A DNA stretch of 64,000 bases from Polytrichum commune (Eukaryota; Streptophyta; Polytrichopsida; Polytrichales; Polytrichaceae): the NCBI GenBank assembly GCA_950295325.1, contig OX485808.1, forward strand, positions 2,668,501 through 2,732,500, given 5' to 3'. The translations under genes were made by a program, and so were the position numbers. Numbering within the stretch: position 1 is the first letter of the stretch; each line of letters opens with the position of its first letter. Below, piece by piece: positions 32,565 to 44,608 of the stretch. Under the pieces are notes generated by a model. That model had not been told where the DNA came from, did no database searches, and was given only the letters and a program-made list of their open reading frames with translations.

Positions 32565-33500
32565 TGTCGCGCACCTCTCCATGAGGAGTGCCCGCAACAC
32601 CATGGGCACAAGGGGGACCCCAGAGTGACACCCGGGACTTGTGGCGCCATTGGTGAGAGGGCCCAAGTATTCTTAGTGTGGGTGAGGGCCCCGGTGTTGA
32701 GAACGCCTCTCACCCACGGGGACTAAGAGTCATGAGGGTAAGGCCATAAGTTATGAGTAGCTTATGGCGGTGGAATTCTAGAATGCTAAGGAACACCTCA
32801 ATCGGAGGTGCTAGCTAGGAGATATGGCCATTTGAGTGGGGCGCTGTCCCGGGACAGCACCCTGGGACAGCAGTGACCTGGGAGTGGTGCCCGGGACTGC
32901 CAAGGTTTGAAGAGCCATAACTTCCTCAATACTTGCCTGAATGAGGCAAGTGAGGGGTCCATCGGCATCTACGCAAAGAGTAGGTGACGATAGAGTGGTC
33001 GCTCAATAGCATCAGACATCATATGTAGAAGTTATGGTGGTCTGAAGCTGCTAGGGGGTTCCAGCCCCAGCGGCTAAGGGAAAATGTCCACTTGGCCCCA
33101 ACCCTTGTAGAGAGACAAAAGGATACTTGGTGGTGGGGTAGGGGCCCCGCCCAAAGTCCTAGAGGCTTATATGGGTGAGGCGGCTTAGCCGACCGACCCC
33201 CCCGGAGCATACTTGGCAATGTGCTCCGGGTAGTTGTAGTGTTGTTTTGGCAACACGATGATCAACTTAAGAGTGGACTTCCATGGATGGAAGTCCACCT
33301 TAGCCATTGGCTACCTACGAAGGGGAGAATCCCGAATGCATGTGTAGGAGGGTTTGGTGACCTAGCCATGAGCTTGAAGGTCCGCGGTTTTGGGAGCTAA
33401 CCATGCATGTGCGTGGGATGTGCAGGTTAGCGCTCGTGGCACTTGCTAGGTTGGAAAGGCGGTCAAGCTAAGTGAAGGAAAACTAGCAAGGGTTGCGACA
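32565..33500 (+). mobile_element. Solo LTR, 936 bp, same family as 18935-19911
   Basis: Starts TGTCGCGCACC and ends GGGTTGCGACA, with the 5-bp direct repeat ATTTA at 32560-32564 and 33501-33505. It shares landmarks with the other copy in reverse orientation: CACCTCTCCATGAGGAGTGC, GGCGCTGTCCCGGGACAGC, AAAATGTCCACTTGG and GGACTTCCATGGATGGAAG. Strand is relative; a TATA-like box may lie on the opposite strand. No internal retrotransposon region is present. Confidence 0.92.
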
Positions 33501-33895
33501 ATTTAACTCAAACAACATTGTTAAATCTGCAATGCTTGGATTGTGGTCAATATTGGATCCCAATATATCAATAACTTGTAACTTTGTCAACTTGCGGAGT
33601 TCAAGGAGCCTTTCAAAGTTGAAACATCCACATAACACCAACTCCTTTAAAGAAATGCCTTCCTCTAGCCTTGGAACTTCAATGATGTTGACATATCGAA
33701 TAATTGTTAGTGTTTCAAGATTTATACAATCTCTCAAGTTTTGCGTAGAAGTGCCATAGTTCAACCTTTGTATCCAATTATAGGGCAACTCCAAATGCAA
33801 ATACCTTGATGATGTCCAAGGGAGACAGTATGACAATTGTGTGAAATGTATATGGAGAAGATTGTTTAAAACCTTCCAAATGCACTGCCTCCAAT

Positions 33896-34675
33896 CAGGG
33901 TTGTCTATCCTGACGTCATGACGGTGTCGTGTCGTAACGGACCCCTCCGTCACGACACAATAGGGTCCACGTAGGGTCAACCTAGGGGGAAGCTAGTAGG
34001 GTGGGTAAAATACTTACCTTCTTGCCAAGGTGGCGTCCTATGTGGCAGAAAAGGCCGACGTGGACGTGGATATGCCTAGCGCCAGGTAAACCATTTTGCC
34101 ATTCTGTTTATCATTCTGTTAAAATCAAAGTAGTAAAATATGACTAAGGAGGGTGTGGGGCGGACGGGGGTGGGCGTACGGGGGGAACGGGGGCGGACGG
34201 GGGCGGGAACGGCGGGAACGGGGGCGGGCGGGGGGGGGGGGGGGGAACGGAGCGGACGGGGTCGGGAACGGGAACGGAGCGGACGGGGTCAGGGTCGGGA
34301 ACGGGAACGGAGCGGACGGGGCGGAATGGGGCGGACGGGGGAGGGAATGGAGCGGACAGGGGAGGGAACGGGGGCGGACGGGGGGGGGAACGGGGCGGAC
34401 CAGGTCGGGAACGGGTGTGGGAACGGAGCAGACGGGGGCGGGAACGGGGGCGGACGGGCGCTAGTAATTTTTTCCCCACTTTACCTCTACTTTGCTGACA
34501 TGTCATCACACATGGACATCTTACATCCTACGTGTCCGAAATGGGGTAATGTAATTACACACAGAATTCGGTAAAATTCAAGTCCGTCAGGATAAAGACA
34601 GCATCCGGCATAATGTCGTGACGGCACGACATTATGCCGAGATTAGCCTCCGTCACGACACAATAGACAACCCTG
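33896..34675. mobile_element. hAT-like non-autonomous element, 780 bp
   Basis: Inverted ends CAGGGTTGTCTAT / ATAGACAACCCTG, typical in form for hAT, with the 8-bp direct repeat CCTCCAAT at 33888-33895 and 34676-34683. The interior has no transposase. It contains a G-rich tandem repeat and a perfect 15-bp hairpin (arms 34606-34620 and 34625-34639, loop ACGG). CGTCACGACACAATAG occurs in both halves. Confidence 0.9.
34145..34460 (+). repeat. G-rich tandem array (GGGAACGG-GGCGGACGG type)
   Basis: Irregular repetition of GGGAACGG and GCGGACGGGG units with several runs of 4 to 13 G (for example near 34230-34245 and 34380-34388). The density of G-runs would permit G-quadruplexes on the plus strand. 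The open frames here on both strands come from the repeat and are not accepted as genes. Confidence 0.85.
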
Positions 34676-35039
34676 CCTCCAATACTTGACAATCCTCCAA
34701 ATATAAATACACTAGGTTCTCCCACTAATGTAAGTCAAGGTTTTTCAATGTTGGACAACATTGGAAGATTAACACTTATGTTGTCGAGCAATTATTGTAG
34801 AAAACTTTGTGTGTCAAGTTGTTTATTTTCACGCCATCCATGACAAGCCTCCATTCCAAGAAAAAAAAATTCCAAGCAAATTCCAAGCACATGTTATGGA
34901 TATGAACACCTCCATCTCGAATGTCCTCAACAAGTGCTTCATCTTTAGCTCCTTCAACTATCATAGCATTACTCATGTGATGAGTTGTGTTCAACTGCCC
35001 TAACTTTGGATTTAGTCTAAAGCATTGGGGATCTTGCAT

Positions 35040-35815
35040 TTGGAGGTTTTATTTCTCGAATCTACCGTTGGGCCCATGAACACAAATCATCAATTGAGTT
35101 ATGTTATGACCCTCCATGAACAATACATTAGAATACACTTAGAAGAGTCCATTTTGAATTGACAAGCACACTTAAACAATTTAACTAATTATACAAATGT
35201 TGGTAAGATTCTCAAGATTATATGCCAACAATAGACAACCATCCTTTATTATTAGCATGAGTTTTGTTGGGGAGTTGGTTGTTTTATAAACAACAATTAT
35301 ATGTTCATTCTCGGACGTAGTGCAAATATTTGAATGAAACTAAAATTTAAGTATATTTGGATTCATGTATGAATTTTGGATAATTCTAACTGTCAAAATA
35401 TATGAGGAGCCTTTGGGCACATTAGTGGGGGCCCATGAGGTGAGCATAAATACTTGTCCAACAATGTGATTGGACCCTGGGGGGTGAGGGTTAAGTCTTT
35501 TTGGAGCTGACAAGCTAAGATAAGGTAAGAGTAAGATGTCCAAAATAAGAGGAGTTATAAATACACTAAATATGATATTTAGTGTCATATGGAATTTAAT
35601 GTCACTATGGTAACTTTTTGGATAACACTTCCTATGAATAAGTGAACAAATATTGTCATAGACGATGGATGAGTTCATCCATTGGTCAAAACCCTACCTT
35701 CTCTTGTCAACAACTTGAGATGAAATATTGTCATGGATGATTGAAATTTAAATGAAAAATCATTTGGTAAGTGACAGTAAATGCCACACTGTAAACCTAC
35801 AATCCCCCAATAAAT
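35040..35815. other. No gene seen
   Basis: AT-rich. The frame 35340-35678 (-) is not recognised. Confidence 0.35.
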
Positions 35816-38035
35816 TTACAAGGAATGACAAATAATGTGGGATTAACATTCAGTGTTGGTGGCACGGTACCTTGGTTTACAATTAGCATTGAGCAAGACA
35901 ATTACAATTTATGACACTAAATCACATATTTAGTGGAGCTTGGAGTCTTCATGAAATTGAGTTTGCACTTATGTGAAGTTATTGTATCAAAGGAGTATAT
36001 ATGAGCTTCAAATATTACTTGGCAAATGGCTATGGGTTTGATCTAGGTTTTCGAATTATTTCACACTATTTACATGTTTCATAAACTAGAAGGAATGACA
36101 AATAATGTTGGGTCAACATTTAGTGCTAATGACACTATACCTCGGTTTACAATTAGCATTGAGCAAGACAATTGGAAATGATGACACTAAATAATCATAT
36201 TTAGTGTCCTAAGCAAGATTACCACTAGGGGTTACAAGTAGTTCACTAGATTGTCACTAATCCATTCTTATCAACTGGCTTTATCAAAGCCTAGTTGAGT
36301 TCATCCTTGAGGCTTCGTTATAGTTTAGTTTTGTCTACAATTTGCAATAGTCTAGTGCCCATCATGAAACTTAGATCTAGGAACATTGAGGAGGTATTCT
36401 GAAGCCCATGTGTACTTTAGGTTATCTTGTAACAAAGTAGCCATCTCCTTTGGATATACGACATGGCTTTTTATACACGTTGGTTGACATACACTAGGTT
36501 GCAAAATTTACACAAATACGATGGTTGGCGAATATGGACTACAGAACATTCCAAGTTGTCGTTGTTGCGGTGTTGCTTTTGTTGTAGTCGTTTGATGTTT
36601 TTTTCTCCAAATGTGCACATCCCTTTTTTAATTTTGGACTAGTGGTTTGTTCAAATCTACTTAGATATTACTTATAAAAAATAGGTAGATTTGATTTATT
36701 TTGACAAATCGAGATGTGCTAAAATAAGCTTGATATGTAGTATACCAAAATAGGTTTCTATTCACTCAAATCTAGACACTACCCCCCCAAGCATGCATCA
36801 CAAGTAGAAATAAATTATTTATGCTACTTACAACCAATGGGATATTTACTAAGGGACCAAGTCCCCCGGGTACGCAACTCCCGTATTATATGGTCCTGAT
36901 TATAATCACTTATAATGCTTTTTAGTCCAATATTGAGTGATACAATTTTTTTTAATGTAGGAAACCCTTGTAGCCCTTCTAACAAAGAATCCAAAAATGT
37001 AATTATATATAGGAAATGAATATATTTTGAAGCATATAATTGCATTAAAAACCTAATTATATGATTTTTTAATACATGTACCATAGGTCAAACTACCCAA
37101 CTTTTTGGACTTTTTAATAAAATTTTAACATTGTGAATGACTTATAATTTTAATGGGAGGCAACTTTTTTTTCATCTCATTTTATTTAATCTGGTCTTTA
37201 CCCAACTTTTTTCCATCTCATTTTATTTAATTTGGTCTTCACCCAACTTTTTGATCATTTTAATTTGATATAATTTGATATAATTTTTCCAAAAGCCGTC
37301 CTCTAAGCCGTTTTTAATACGATGCCCCCTGCGTATAATATGGGAGTTGCGTACCCGGGCCAAGTCCCAACACAAAGTCTCATTAGATTCAAGGATTTGT
37401 CTAATGTATGTCCAATTTAATCATTTAAAGCTTAAATTTACCAAGAATGTCATTAATCTAGATGAGGACCTAACTCACCCCTTCATGAGATAAAATATAT
37501 TTTGAGCTTAAATACAATAACATGAAGTTGAGACAATGCATGTTGCTCATTACCACTCCACACATATAACTTTCCTTTGGCACACATATTCTCAAGAGTG
37601 TGAGGTAACCTAGCAACACATAATCTTCACATAGTTCAATTTAGTTGCACGACACTAGCTTGAAGGCTTGGCACATGGAACTTTAGCATGCGTGCTTTAA
37701 TCCTATAAACATCAATCTTTAAGTCATTACATTCTCCAATATCTTTTGATTGGGTGTCATCTTATGGAATCAAAACAAATACCAAGGATGCGTGACTGGC
37801 AAATTTTAGAACACTCGATGAGTCATCCTCATATATAGATGAACTTCAAAAATTTACAAGGAATGACAAATAATGTGGGGTTAACATTTAGTGTTGGTGG
37901 CATGGTACCTTGGTTTACAATTAGCATTGAGCAATACAATTAGAATTTATGACACTAAAGAATCATATTTAGTGTCCTTAGCTAGATTACCACTAGAGGT
38001 TTCAAGTAGTTCACTAGATTGTCACTGATCCTTCA
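35816..38035 (+). repeat. Dispersed direct repeat, three copies of 125-175 bp
   Basis: Copies at about 35819-35945, 36092-36265 and 37858-38030 share AAGGAATGACAAATAATG, GGTTTACAATTAGCATTGAG and ATGACACTAAA. The second and third also share AGATTACCACTA and AGTTCACTAGATTGTCACT. No coding frame. The DNA between copies 2 and 3 contains the MITE at 36865-37359 and otherwise nothing recognised. Confidence 0.8.
36865..37359. mobile_element. MITE with 8-bp target duplication, 495 bp
   Basis: Inverted ends CCCGGGTACGCAACTCCC at 36865 and the reverse complement up to 37359. CCAAGTCC direct repeats lie at 36857-36864 and 37360-37367; a ninth C makes the exact length ambiguous, so hAT (8 bp) and Mutator (9 bp) both remain possible. 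A short internal direct duplication (CATCTCATTTTATTTAAT, twice) lies at 37172-37240. No transposase. Confidence 0.85.
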
Positions 38036-39485
38036 CTTCCTTCCTTGCCCTTACTTGCAACATACTAATGGACTGCACGCTCTTGCATAGTTCACGCTAA
38101 GCACCTGATGAGTTTGCGTGGACGATAGAAGAGAGTGATGTTGTATGCGTCGGTAATTAGTGCGCATCCACACTACACGGATGATCGCAATTAGTGCGTG
38201 CTATAACTATTCAATGAGAATTTAATATTTTTTGCCAAGCAAAGTTGTTTATGTTTTATAAGGTCCAAACCAACCTCTTGAACTTGAATCATTCGTAAAA
38301 ACTGAACTTTTCAATAAGACATTATTATTACCCTGCGTAGCTCCGAATAGTAACACACACTCATTGGGATAATCAATGTAATATCTCCTATGTTTTTTAG
38401 GCATGGGTCCCTTATTATTATTGGTGTGGCCCACATTATATACCACAATCGATATAGTTGATGGTCACCCAATGGAGATTGCATTGACGGTAAGGGGGCA
38501 GGTCAACCACTATGATCAACCAATGCATAATCACAAAGACTAATTTGTAGTAGCCAGGGGGGGGGGGGGAGGCTCTTCATTCATGCTTGCTCTGTAAGGA
38601 ACTTAAAGCTTGTGTCTATTGCTATCTATTGTAGCCATGTAGATTGGAGATGAAAGCATTGGAGACCTCTTGTGATTTTTAGTTCGTTTGACACCAAAAA
38701 CAACATTAAAGACCCCATTTTAGTCCAGTGAAATGCAGTTGGAATGAATCGCCCACAAACTTGTAGGAGATAGGGCTTTGTTGGACAGAGCCTAACATGA
38801 TTGCTATGAATTCTTAACCTTTAACATGGCTAGTATCAAACTTTAATGCTACAATGCTAATATTGGCCTTTAGTGTCACTTACTATTTGGAACTACGCCC
38901 AAACTATGCAATGTTTAAAGTAGAATTTACTACAAACACCGTTTTCCACCAACAATGGTCAAATAGGTTGACATTATGGAACATAAACGGCTTTACTTGG
39001 TAAACTTGACTCATGTTTCCATTCAAAATGTATAACACTACACAACTATGTTAGTACATTGTTTACGGAAAATATTATGGGCCACACTTTAAGTGAGGAA
39101 ACCAACACAAAAAACATTGGGAATATCACTATGGTTGCATGTCATATTCAAACCCCCATGTTATATAACATAGATTGTCTCCGCTAGATTATTTCTATTC
39201 CATGGTGTAGAAGAGTGTGCATCTAAGAGACTTCCAACAACGTGAATACCAATTCAATTCATACCCGAGCCTACTTGGGCGGATTTGAAACTAAGATAAC
39301 AATATCTTTGAATTTATCTTTAAAAGAAGTCTTTGACAAAATTCAAAATCATCATTCTCTTAACACAAAGCCACCCAAGTTTTCTTAATGCTTGAAAAAA
39401 TTTAGTACCATGTACACAGATAATGGTGTTGGCCATGGGCTATTAAAAATCGGCTTTCTAGCTTGTCCTACTGGGATGGGTGGGT
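38036..39485. other. No gene seen
   Basis: AT-rich. A run of about 13 G sits at about 38558-38570. No supported open frame. Confidence 0.4.
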
Positions 39486-40620
39486 GTGGTACAAATTTTT
39501 GGTCTTAACATAGTCATTTTAGAATTTTGATAGGATGTGAATTCAAATTGTCAATCAGAATGTGAAATGAACACTAAAGTGAATGATTAGTGGTCAGTTA
39601 GTAGAAATGAGCCAAAAGTTACTCATTTAGTGCATCTGAATTAGTTTCCAAGAGAAAGTGACTGTTGGGCAGGACAATAGGCATGTGACTAAGTTGAAGA
39701 GCGTCATGAGATCTGGTTCCAAGAGACGAGGAAGTTAACTCAGAGAGTATAGAGAAGAAGAGAGGAGGAGAGAGGGCAGTTCCTCTCGGGAAGAGAGCCT
39801 CCCTCGTCGACTATGTATCAGATTCTTTTTGCTATAAAGAAATATACTTTATACTCCATTGATACTCCTTTCCAGTGTTGATTGAATTACATTATTTGGG
39901 TGAGTGTTCTGATGTGAATACTTCAGTGTGCGTATGTGTGTCCGAGAGAAGTGGAAATTTCTTTCATGAAGAAAGAGACAGGTGTGTGGTCCTTTCAGTG
40001 AAGTGAATTCATTGTATGATCTTGAGGGACTCTCGATAGTATAAATAATATGAAGTGCACTGGGGAAACAGTTGAAGTGTCTCAAGTCCCCGGATTCTTA
40101 TTTATGTTCATAAGTTGAATGTGGAATGTGAAATTCCCTTTTGGATACATACATTGTTCAATCCTGTGAGATCAGTGAGAAAAGTTCAAGAGTATCTCTC
40201 GGAAGGGAGTCTCTTTCTTACCTCTACAGATTTGGAATACCTTCAGCACGGGTGTGAAGCCCTGTTAGAGTGTATCTCTGTGGTACAACTTTTTGGTCTC
40301 AGAATAGTCGTTTTAGAATTTTGATAGGATGTGAATTCATATTGGCACTCAGAATGTGAAATGGACGCTAAAGTAGGTCATTAGTGACCAATTATCCGAA
40401 ATGAGCTAAGGGTGAGACATTTAGTACATATGAAACAAATCCCAAGAGGAAGAGTCTTTTGGGCAGGGCAATAGACATGTGACCAAGTCGAAGAGCCTTA
40501 TGAAATCTGATTCCAAGAGACGAGGTAGTTAATTTAGGGGATATAGAGGAGAAGAGGGAGAGGAGAAAAGTAGTACCTCTCGAGAAGAGAGTCTCCCTTG
40601 TTTGGCAGTTTTTGAGCGAT
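39486..40620 (+). repeat. Direct repeat pair of about 330 bp
   Basis: About 39487-39810 and 40280-40605 share TTTTAGAATTTTGATAGG, CAGAATGTGAAATG, CATGTGAC and CAAGAGACGAGG. Each ends at a CCTCTC...GAGAG hairpin. The spacing of about 790 bp and a TATA-like TATAAAGAAATA at about 39833 recall LTR-type sequences, but no TG...CA ends or target duplication could be fixed. Confidence 0.65.
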
Positions 40621-43426
40621 TCTAGCCTGGGTGTGAAGCCCTTTGTGAATGAACATTTTACTATACATAATATAATAGCGTGAAGCTCTTCTATCAATTG
40701 TGTGTATGAGAATTGAACTTGTAGTGTTGATGCTTGTGTTGAATCGAGGGAGCCAAAGTGTATTCTTCTTGGTTCGGGAAGAACCTAGGGAGAATCTGTG
40801 ATATCTTACTCTTGTGAAGGGAGTAAGTTATCTGATGTGAGATCGTAATTTCTGTAAGTATATTAGTTACAGAGATCGAGTGGGAAACTCTGGATCGAAT
40901 TGGGAATTCTTGAGAAGAGATATCCTGATCCGAATTAGTTCAACCTTAATACCTCAATTGTGCTTGATTGGTGTAAGTGGGTGTTAAGAGTGGAACTGTG
41001 TGAAATATATGAAGTGTCTCAAATCCGATATTATTATTTATGACCATACCTCACAAGTGGGATGTAAAATTACACTGTGGGGGAGTACATAAATTAATCT
41101 TGCGAAACATGTAAGAGAAATTTTCGTTACTCTCGAGAAGAGAGAGACAGAAACGTTTACACCTTGAAGTGATTTCAATGAATGTCTTTTGGAAGACTTC
41201 AGAAGCGGTGAATTATAGTGTGAGCCTATTTGAGTATGAGTGGGTGAATGAATACTGAAACTTTGTGAAAGGATCACAGGTACCTCTACTCATGAACCTA
41301 ATGGAATTAACATTGGGAGTGATGATCACGAAGAAATGTAACCATAAAACGAGTCGGTAACGCCTAACTCGCAAATCAAAACCTCTAGCTAGATGCAGGG
41401 AGGAAGTATAATAACTGTGTGAACTTTCTGTGAGAGAGAACTGGAAAGTGTGTGGGTGCCAAATTGCTCGAACAATTGTCTCAACCAATTTCAACTGTCC
41501 TCAAGATTCCCTGCGTATGTGAACTCCCGAGAAGAGAGAGAATTAATCTTTTAATTGATCTGTGGGCCCTGTGAAGAAATCAGGGTGTGTATTTTCCTGT
41601 GAAAGGAAGATTGAAACTTTGTAAAGGTCCAATCGTTCAAAGGGCAGTCTTACACAATTTCAAAGTAGGAAGCTTCTTGTTGCGTACTCTCTCATGTGAG
41701 ATAAGAAGTTGACGAACCCGAGTGAAGTTTAATTGGCTCCCTCTCTGACGCAGGAACATTGTCTGAAAACATACATTATGGATGATAGAAGAATGCCTCC
41801 TTAATTGATAGAGAGTAAGTTAATTATTTTCTTTTTATGTGAGTCTCTGTGAAGAAGAGCATTAGCTATCTGTGGAATCTGTGAGATAATGGTAACAATT
41901 GGAGAGATGAGATGGTAGAGGAGATCTGCCCCGCGAAGCATTTGATCGAAGATAACGAGCCTGGCGGGGAAAAGGAAGAAGCCGAGTGTGGACGAAGGAG
42001 TCGCGCGAGAGGGAACTAAGCTGCCCTTTAACCCATATTGTTAGGGGGAGCACTCAAAGGCAAGCATAAAAGGAGGAGTGGTCAGCATCACCTTCGAGAA
42101 CTTGACGCTGACTTGGTTACTGATGACTGGCTACTTGTTACTGGTTACTGGATACTAAGACTATGGCCCTCTCTATAAGACGTGACTTGATACTGGTTAC
42201 TTGTGACTATTACTGGTGACTAGACTATGGCCGTGCCGTGCAGACTATGGTCCTACCGATTAGACTCTTACGGTTCCGGTCCGGTTTAGTTCGCTTCGCT
42301 TAGACTCGGTCACTAGGTTACTGTCACACGTTAGACTTTTGTTAATTTCAATAATTTATTTTAATGCATTCAATTCCACTGTGAAAGTGTTAAGTCTAAA
42401 ACTGACTAAGGAAATAATTCATTTCTGTGGTCTTTATCTAATGTAATTAAATCAATCACTTAACCATAGAAGGAGTCAATTGTGAACATGATATCATTAC
42501 TAACTACGGTGTGGCCTTTTGGTACTTGGTTACTTTACTGAAGAGACTATGGTTCACTCAAGGTGTGGATGCCTTGGGTTTTCTGAGACTATGGCGTACT
42601 CAAATGTCTATGGCTGAGCTGTGACTCCCTGAATTGCAAAACACATTATAAGAGTGATGTTACTGACGAGAGTGGGTTGTGAGGGAGTGACTGATCAATT
42701 GCATGTACGGTTGTGAGTGATCCCCAACCTTAATTAAATCAATCCTAAAACTCACTCTAGAAGTCTTTTTCCCTGTGTTTGTTGTCCTAAATTCATCTTA
42801 ATTCCCTTGTAATCTATCAATTAACTCAATGGTGATCCCTAGATGTAACACCTGACACTCATTTGGTCTTCCCTGTGTGGTTTTCTTAATTGGAACCCAA
42901 TCTAAAAACCTATCTACAATCTCTGATTATACGTAATACATCCGGGTGAAAGCATGAATCAATACTATGAATTCAGTAGGAGGATTCGTAATGTTCCTCT
43001 CGGGAAGAGAGAGAAGAAACTGTTTACCCTTTGAAGTGATTCCCTGAACTAATTTAGGGGGAACTTTGAACACCGAAAGCCTCGATCTGGTTGAATCGGG
43101 GCATGAATGTAGAATTTGAGAGTGAATAACTGTGAAGGGAATTGGCGTCTACATTTGTCATTAGGGGATGTTTTATAATGTTTAATGATGATTCTCTCGA
43201 GAAGGGAGTGAACTACACATATTCGTGCTACGGTGCATTGTGAGAATTAGGAACAGGAATCATGTGTCACTCCTGTGAAAGGAGGTCAAATTCTCTATGA
43301 GTGTGTGCTAGGAGGCCAAACTCCTGTGGCAGAGCAAGGTTATCTTACATTTCGTCACGACTGGTTCAAAGGCATAAGAGTGTGCACTGTGATGGACATG
43401 TCTTGTGTGTATTCCTGTGAAAGGAG
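39783..43426 (+). other. Field of small hairpins with GNGAA pentaloops
   Basis: At least eleven hairpins with a 5-9 bp stem closing a five-base loop GTGAA, GAGAA or GGGAA, all readable on the plus strand: 39783-39797, 40123-40137, 40577-40591, 40771-40785, 40805-40827 (9-bp stem), 41130-41144, 41594-41608, 42997-43011, 43194-43208, 43270-43284 and 43412-43426. Weaker ones: 40250-40262 and 40629-40641 (4-bp stem), 40908-40920, 41524-41538 (one mismatch), 39961-39975 (loop ATGAA) and 40196-40209 (GGAA loop). Stem sequences differ (CTCTC, GGAAT, GGTTC, CTCCT, TTCCT) while pairing and loop are kept. No coding frame spans them. Function unknown; a structured RNA is inferred. Confidence 0.7.
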
Positions 43427-44608
43427 TTTAGATCCTTTATGAATGTTGATGTATTCGGATCCGAGTTTTGCATGATCTCAGGGAGCAAAATCATCTTCTT
43501 TGTGTATCCCATTCCTGGAAAGAGTTTGGGGAAATTCTATTGAAACTTAAAGTGATGTTCACTACGAGCAAGTATGTCCTGTAGTTCTTACTTCACCTTA
43601 TTGAGAGAAAGTGATGTTGAGTTTCTGTCCGACTCTGAAGCATCATGGATGGAGTAACTTTGAGCCACGGAATTGGTGAGCCTGTGTTAATGAGTGTGAA
43701 GTTGAAGAAAGTCGAAGCAATCTGTCTCGTAAGGCACCCGAATGAAAATGCCGCGCAGAGGTGAGAGGCAGAAGGAGTCGCATGATCGGAAGAAGCCGTG
43801 AGCGAGAAATAAGTTGCCCATTAACCCATATTGTTTGGGTGAGGCTGGAAGGGCAAGCATAGAAGGAGAAGGAGCCAGCTCCGTGTTCGAGAACTTGGCG
43901 CTGACTTGGTTGTTGGTTACTGGTTACTAGATACTAAGACTATGGCCCTCTCTGTGAGATTGGTTACTTGGAACTAGACTATGGTTTTGCAATTAGACGC
44001 TCTCGGTCCCGGTCCTGTACGGTTCGCTTAGACTCGTACACTAGGTTTCCGCCACTTGTAACTAGTCTTTTGCACGTTATAACAAAGTCTAAAATGACTA
44101 AACAGTAATTCAACTTTGAGATATTGAAGTAAATGATTCAATGAATTCATTTGCTTAGAGGTAGGAGAGTCATGTGTGATTGTGATGTTTCCTAACCTGT
44201 GGTATGGCCGATAGTCCTTGGTTACTTATCTGAAGAAACTATGGTCACCTCAAGGAGTTCTTGCCTTGGGTTTCTGAGACTATGGCGTACCCAAATGTTT
44301 ATGGCTGAGCTGTGACTCCCTGAATTGCAAAACACATTATAAGAGTGATGTTACTGACGAGAGTGGGTTGTAAGGGAGTGACTGATCAATTGCATGTACT
44401 GCTGTGAGTGACCCTTAACCTTAATTAAATCATTCCCAAAATTCACTTTAGAAGTCCTTTTACCTGTGTTTGTTGTCCTAAATTCACCTTAATTCCCTTG
44501 TGATCTATCAATTAACTTAATGGTGATCCCTAGATGTAACACCTGACACTCATTTGGTCTTCCCTGTGTGGTTTTCTTAATTGGAACCCAATCTAAAAAC
44601 CTATCTAC
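41930..44608 (+). repeat. Large direct repeat, two copies of about 0.9-1 kb
   Basis: About 41930-42929 and 43720-44608. The best-conserved 300 bp (GACTCCCTGAATTGCAAAAC to ACCCAATCTAAAAACCTATC) lie at about 42620-42929 and 44300-44608. Shared upstream parts include TTAACCCATATTGTT, CGCTGACTTGGTT and GACTATGGCCCTCTCT. Both copies end at ACCTATCTACA. The spacing (LTR-like copies flanking about 790 bp) suggests a small LTR-type element without coding capacity. Confidence 0.75.

Larger units (their letters stand above)
32108..35039 (-). pseudogene. NB-ARC-LRR receptor pseudogene (winged-helix end and LRRs)
   Basis: Read on the minus strand. 35039-34776 holds LVEDIRDGGVHIHNMCLEFA, which resembles the end of an NB-ARC winged-helix domain (compare YEIHDQLRDMG in the intact receptor). 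34740-34684 gives LRR-like WENLVYLYLEDC. 33895-33506 gives NLRDCINLETLTIIR, SLKELVLCGC and LTKLQVIDILGS. 32564-32110 gives NLPNLSGLCKLRK and LETLDLEGCPYL. Two elements interrupt it: a hAT-like element (33896-34675) and a solo LTR (32565-33500). Removing the LTR rejoins MLFELN to CAKSRLWNL in frame. Further stops and frameshifts exist, and no P-loop, kinase or start is present. It has the same strand as the intact receptor at 54-60 kb but diverged LRRs. Confidence 0.75.

Noticed and set aside
34140-34574. Gly/Arg-rich and Pro/Arg-rich open frames
   Set aside because: Produced by the G-rich tandem array inside a hAT-like element; open on both strands.
39783-43426. Hairpins as rho-independent terminators
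   Set aside because: This is plant nuclear DNA and the hairpins are not followed by T-runs.
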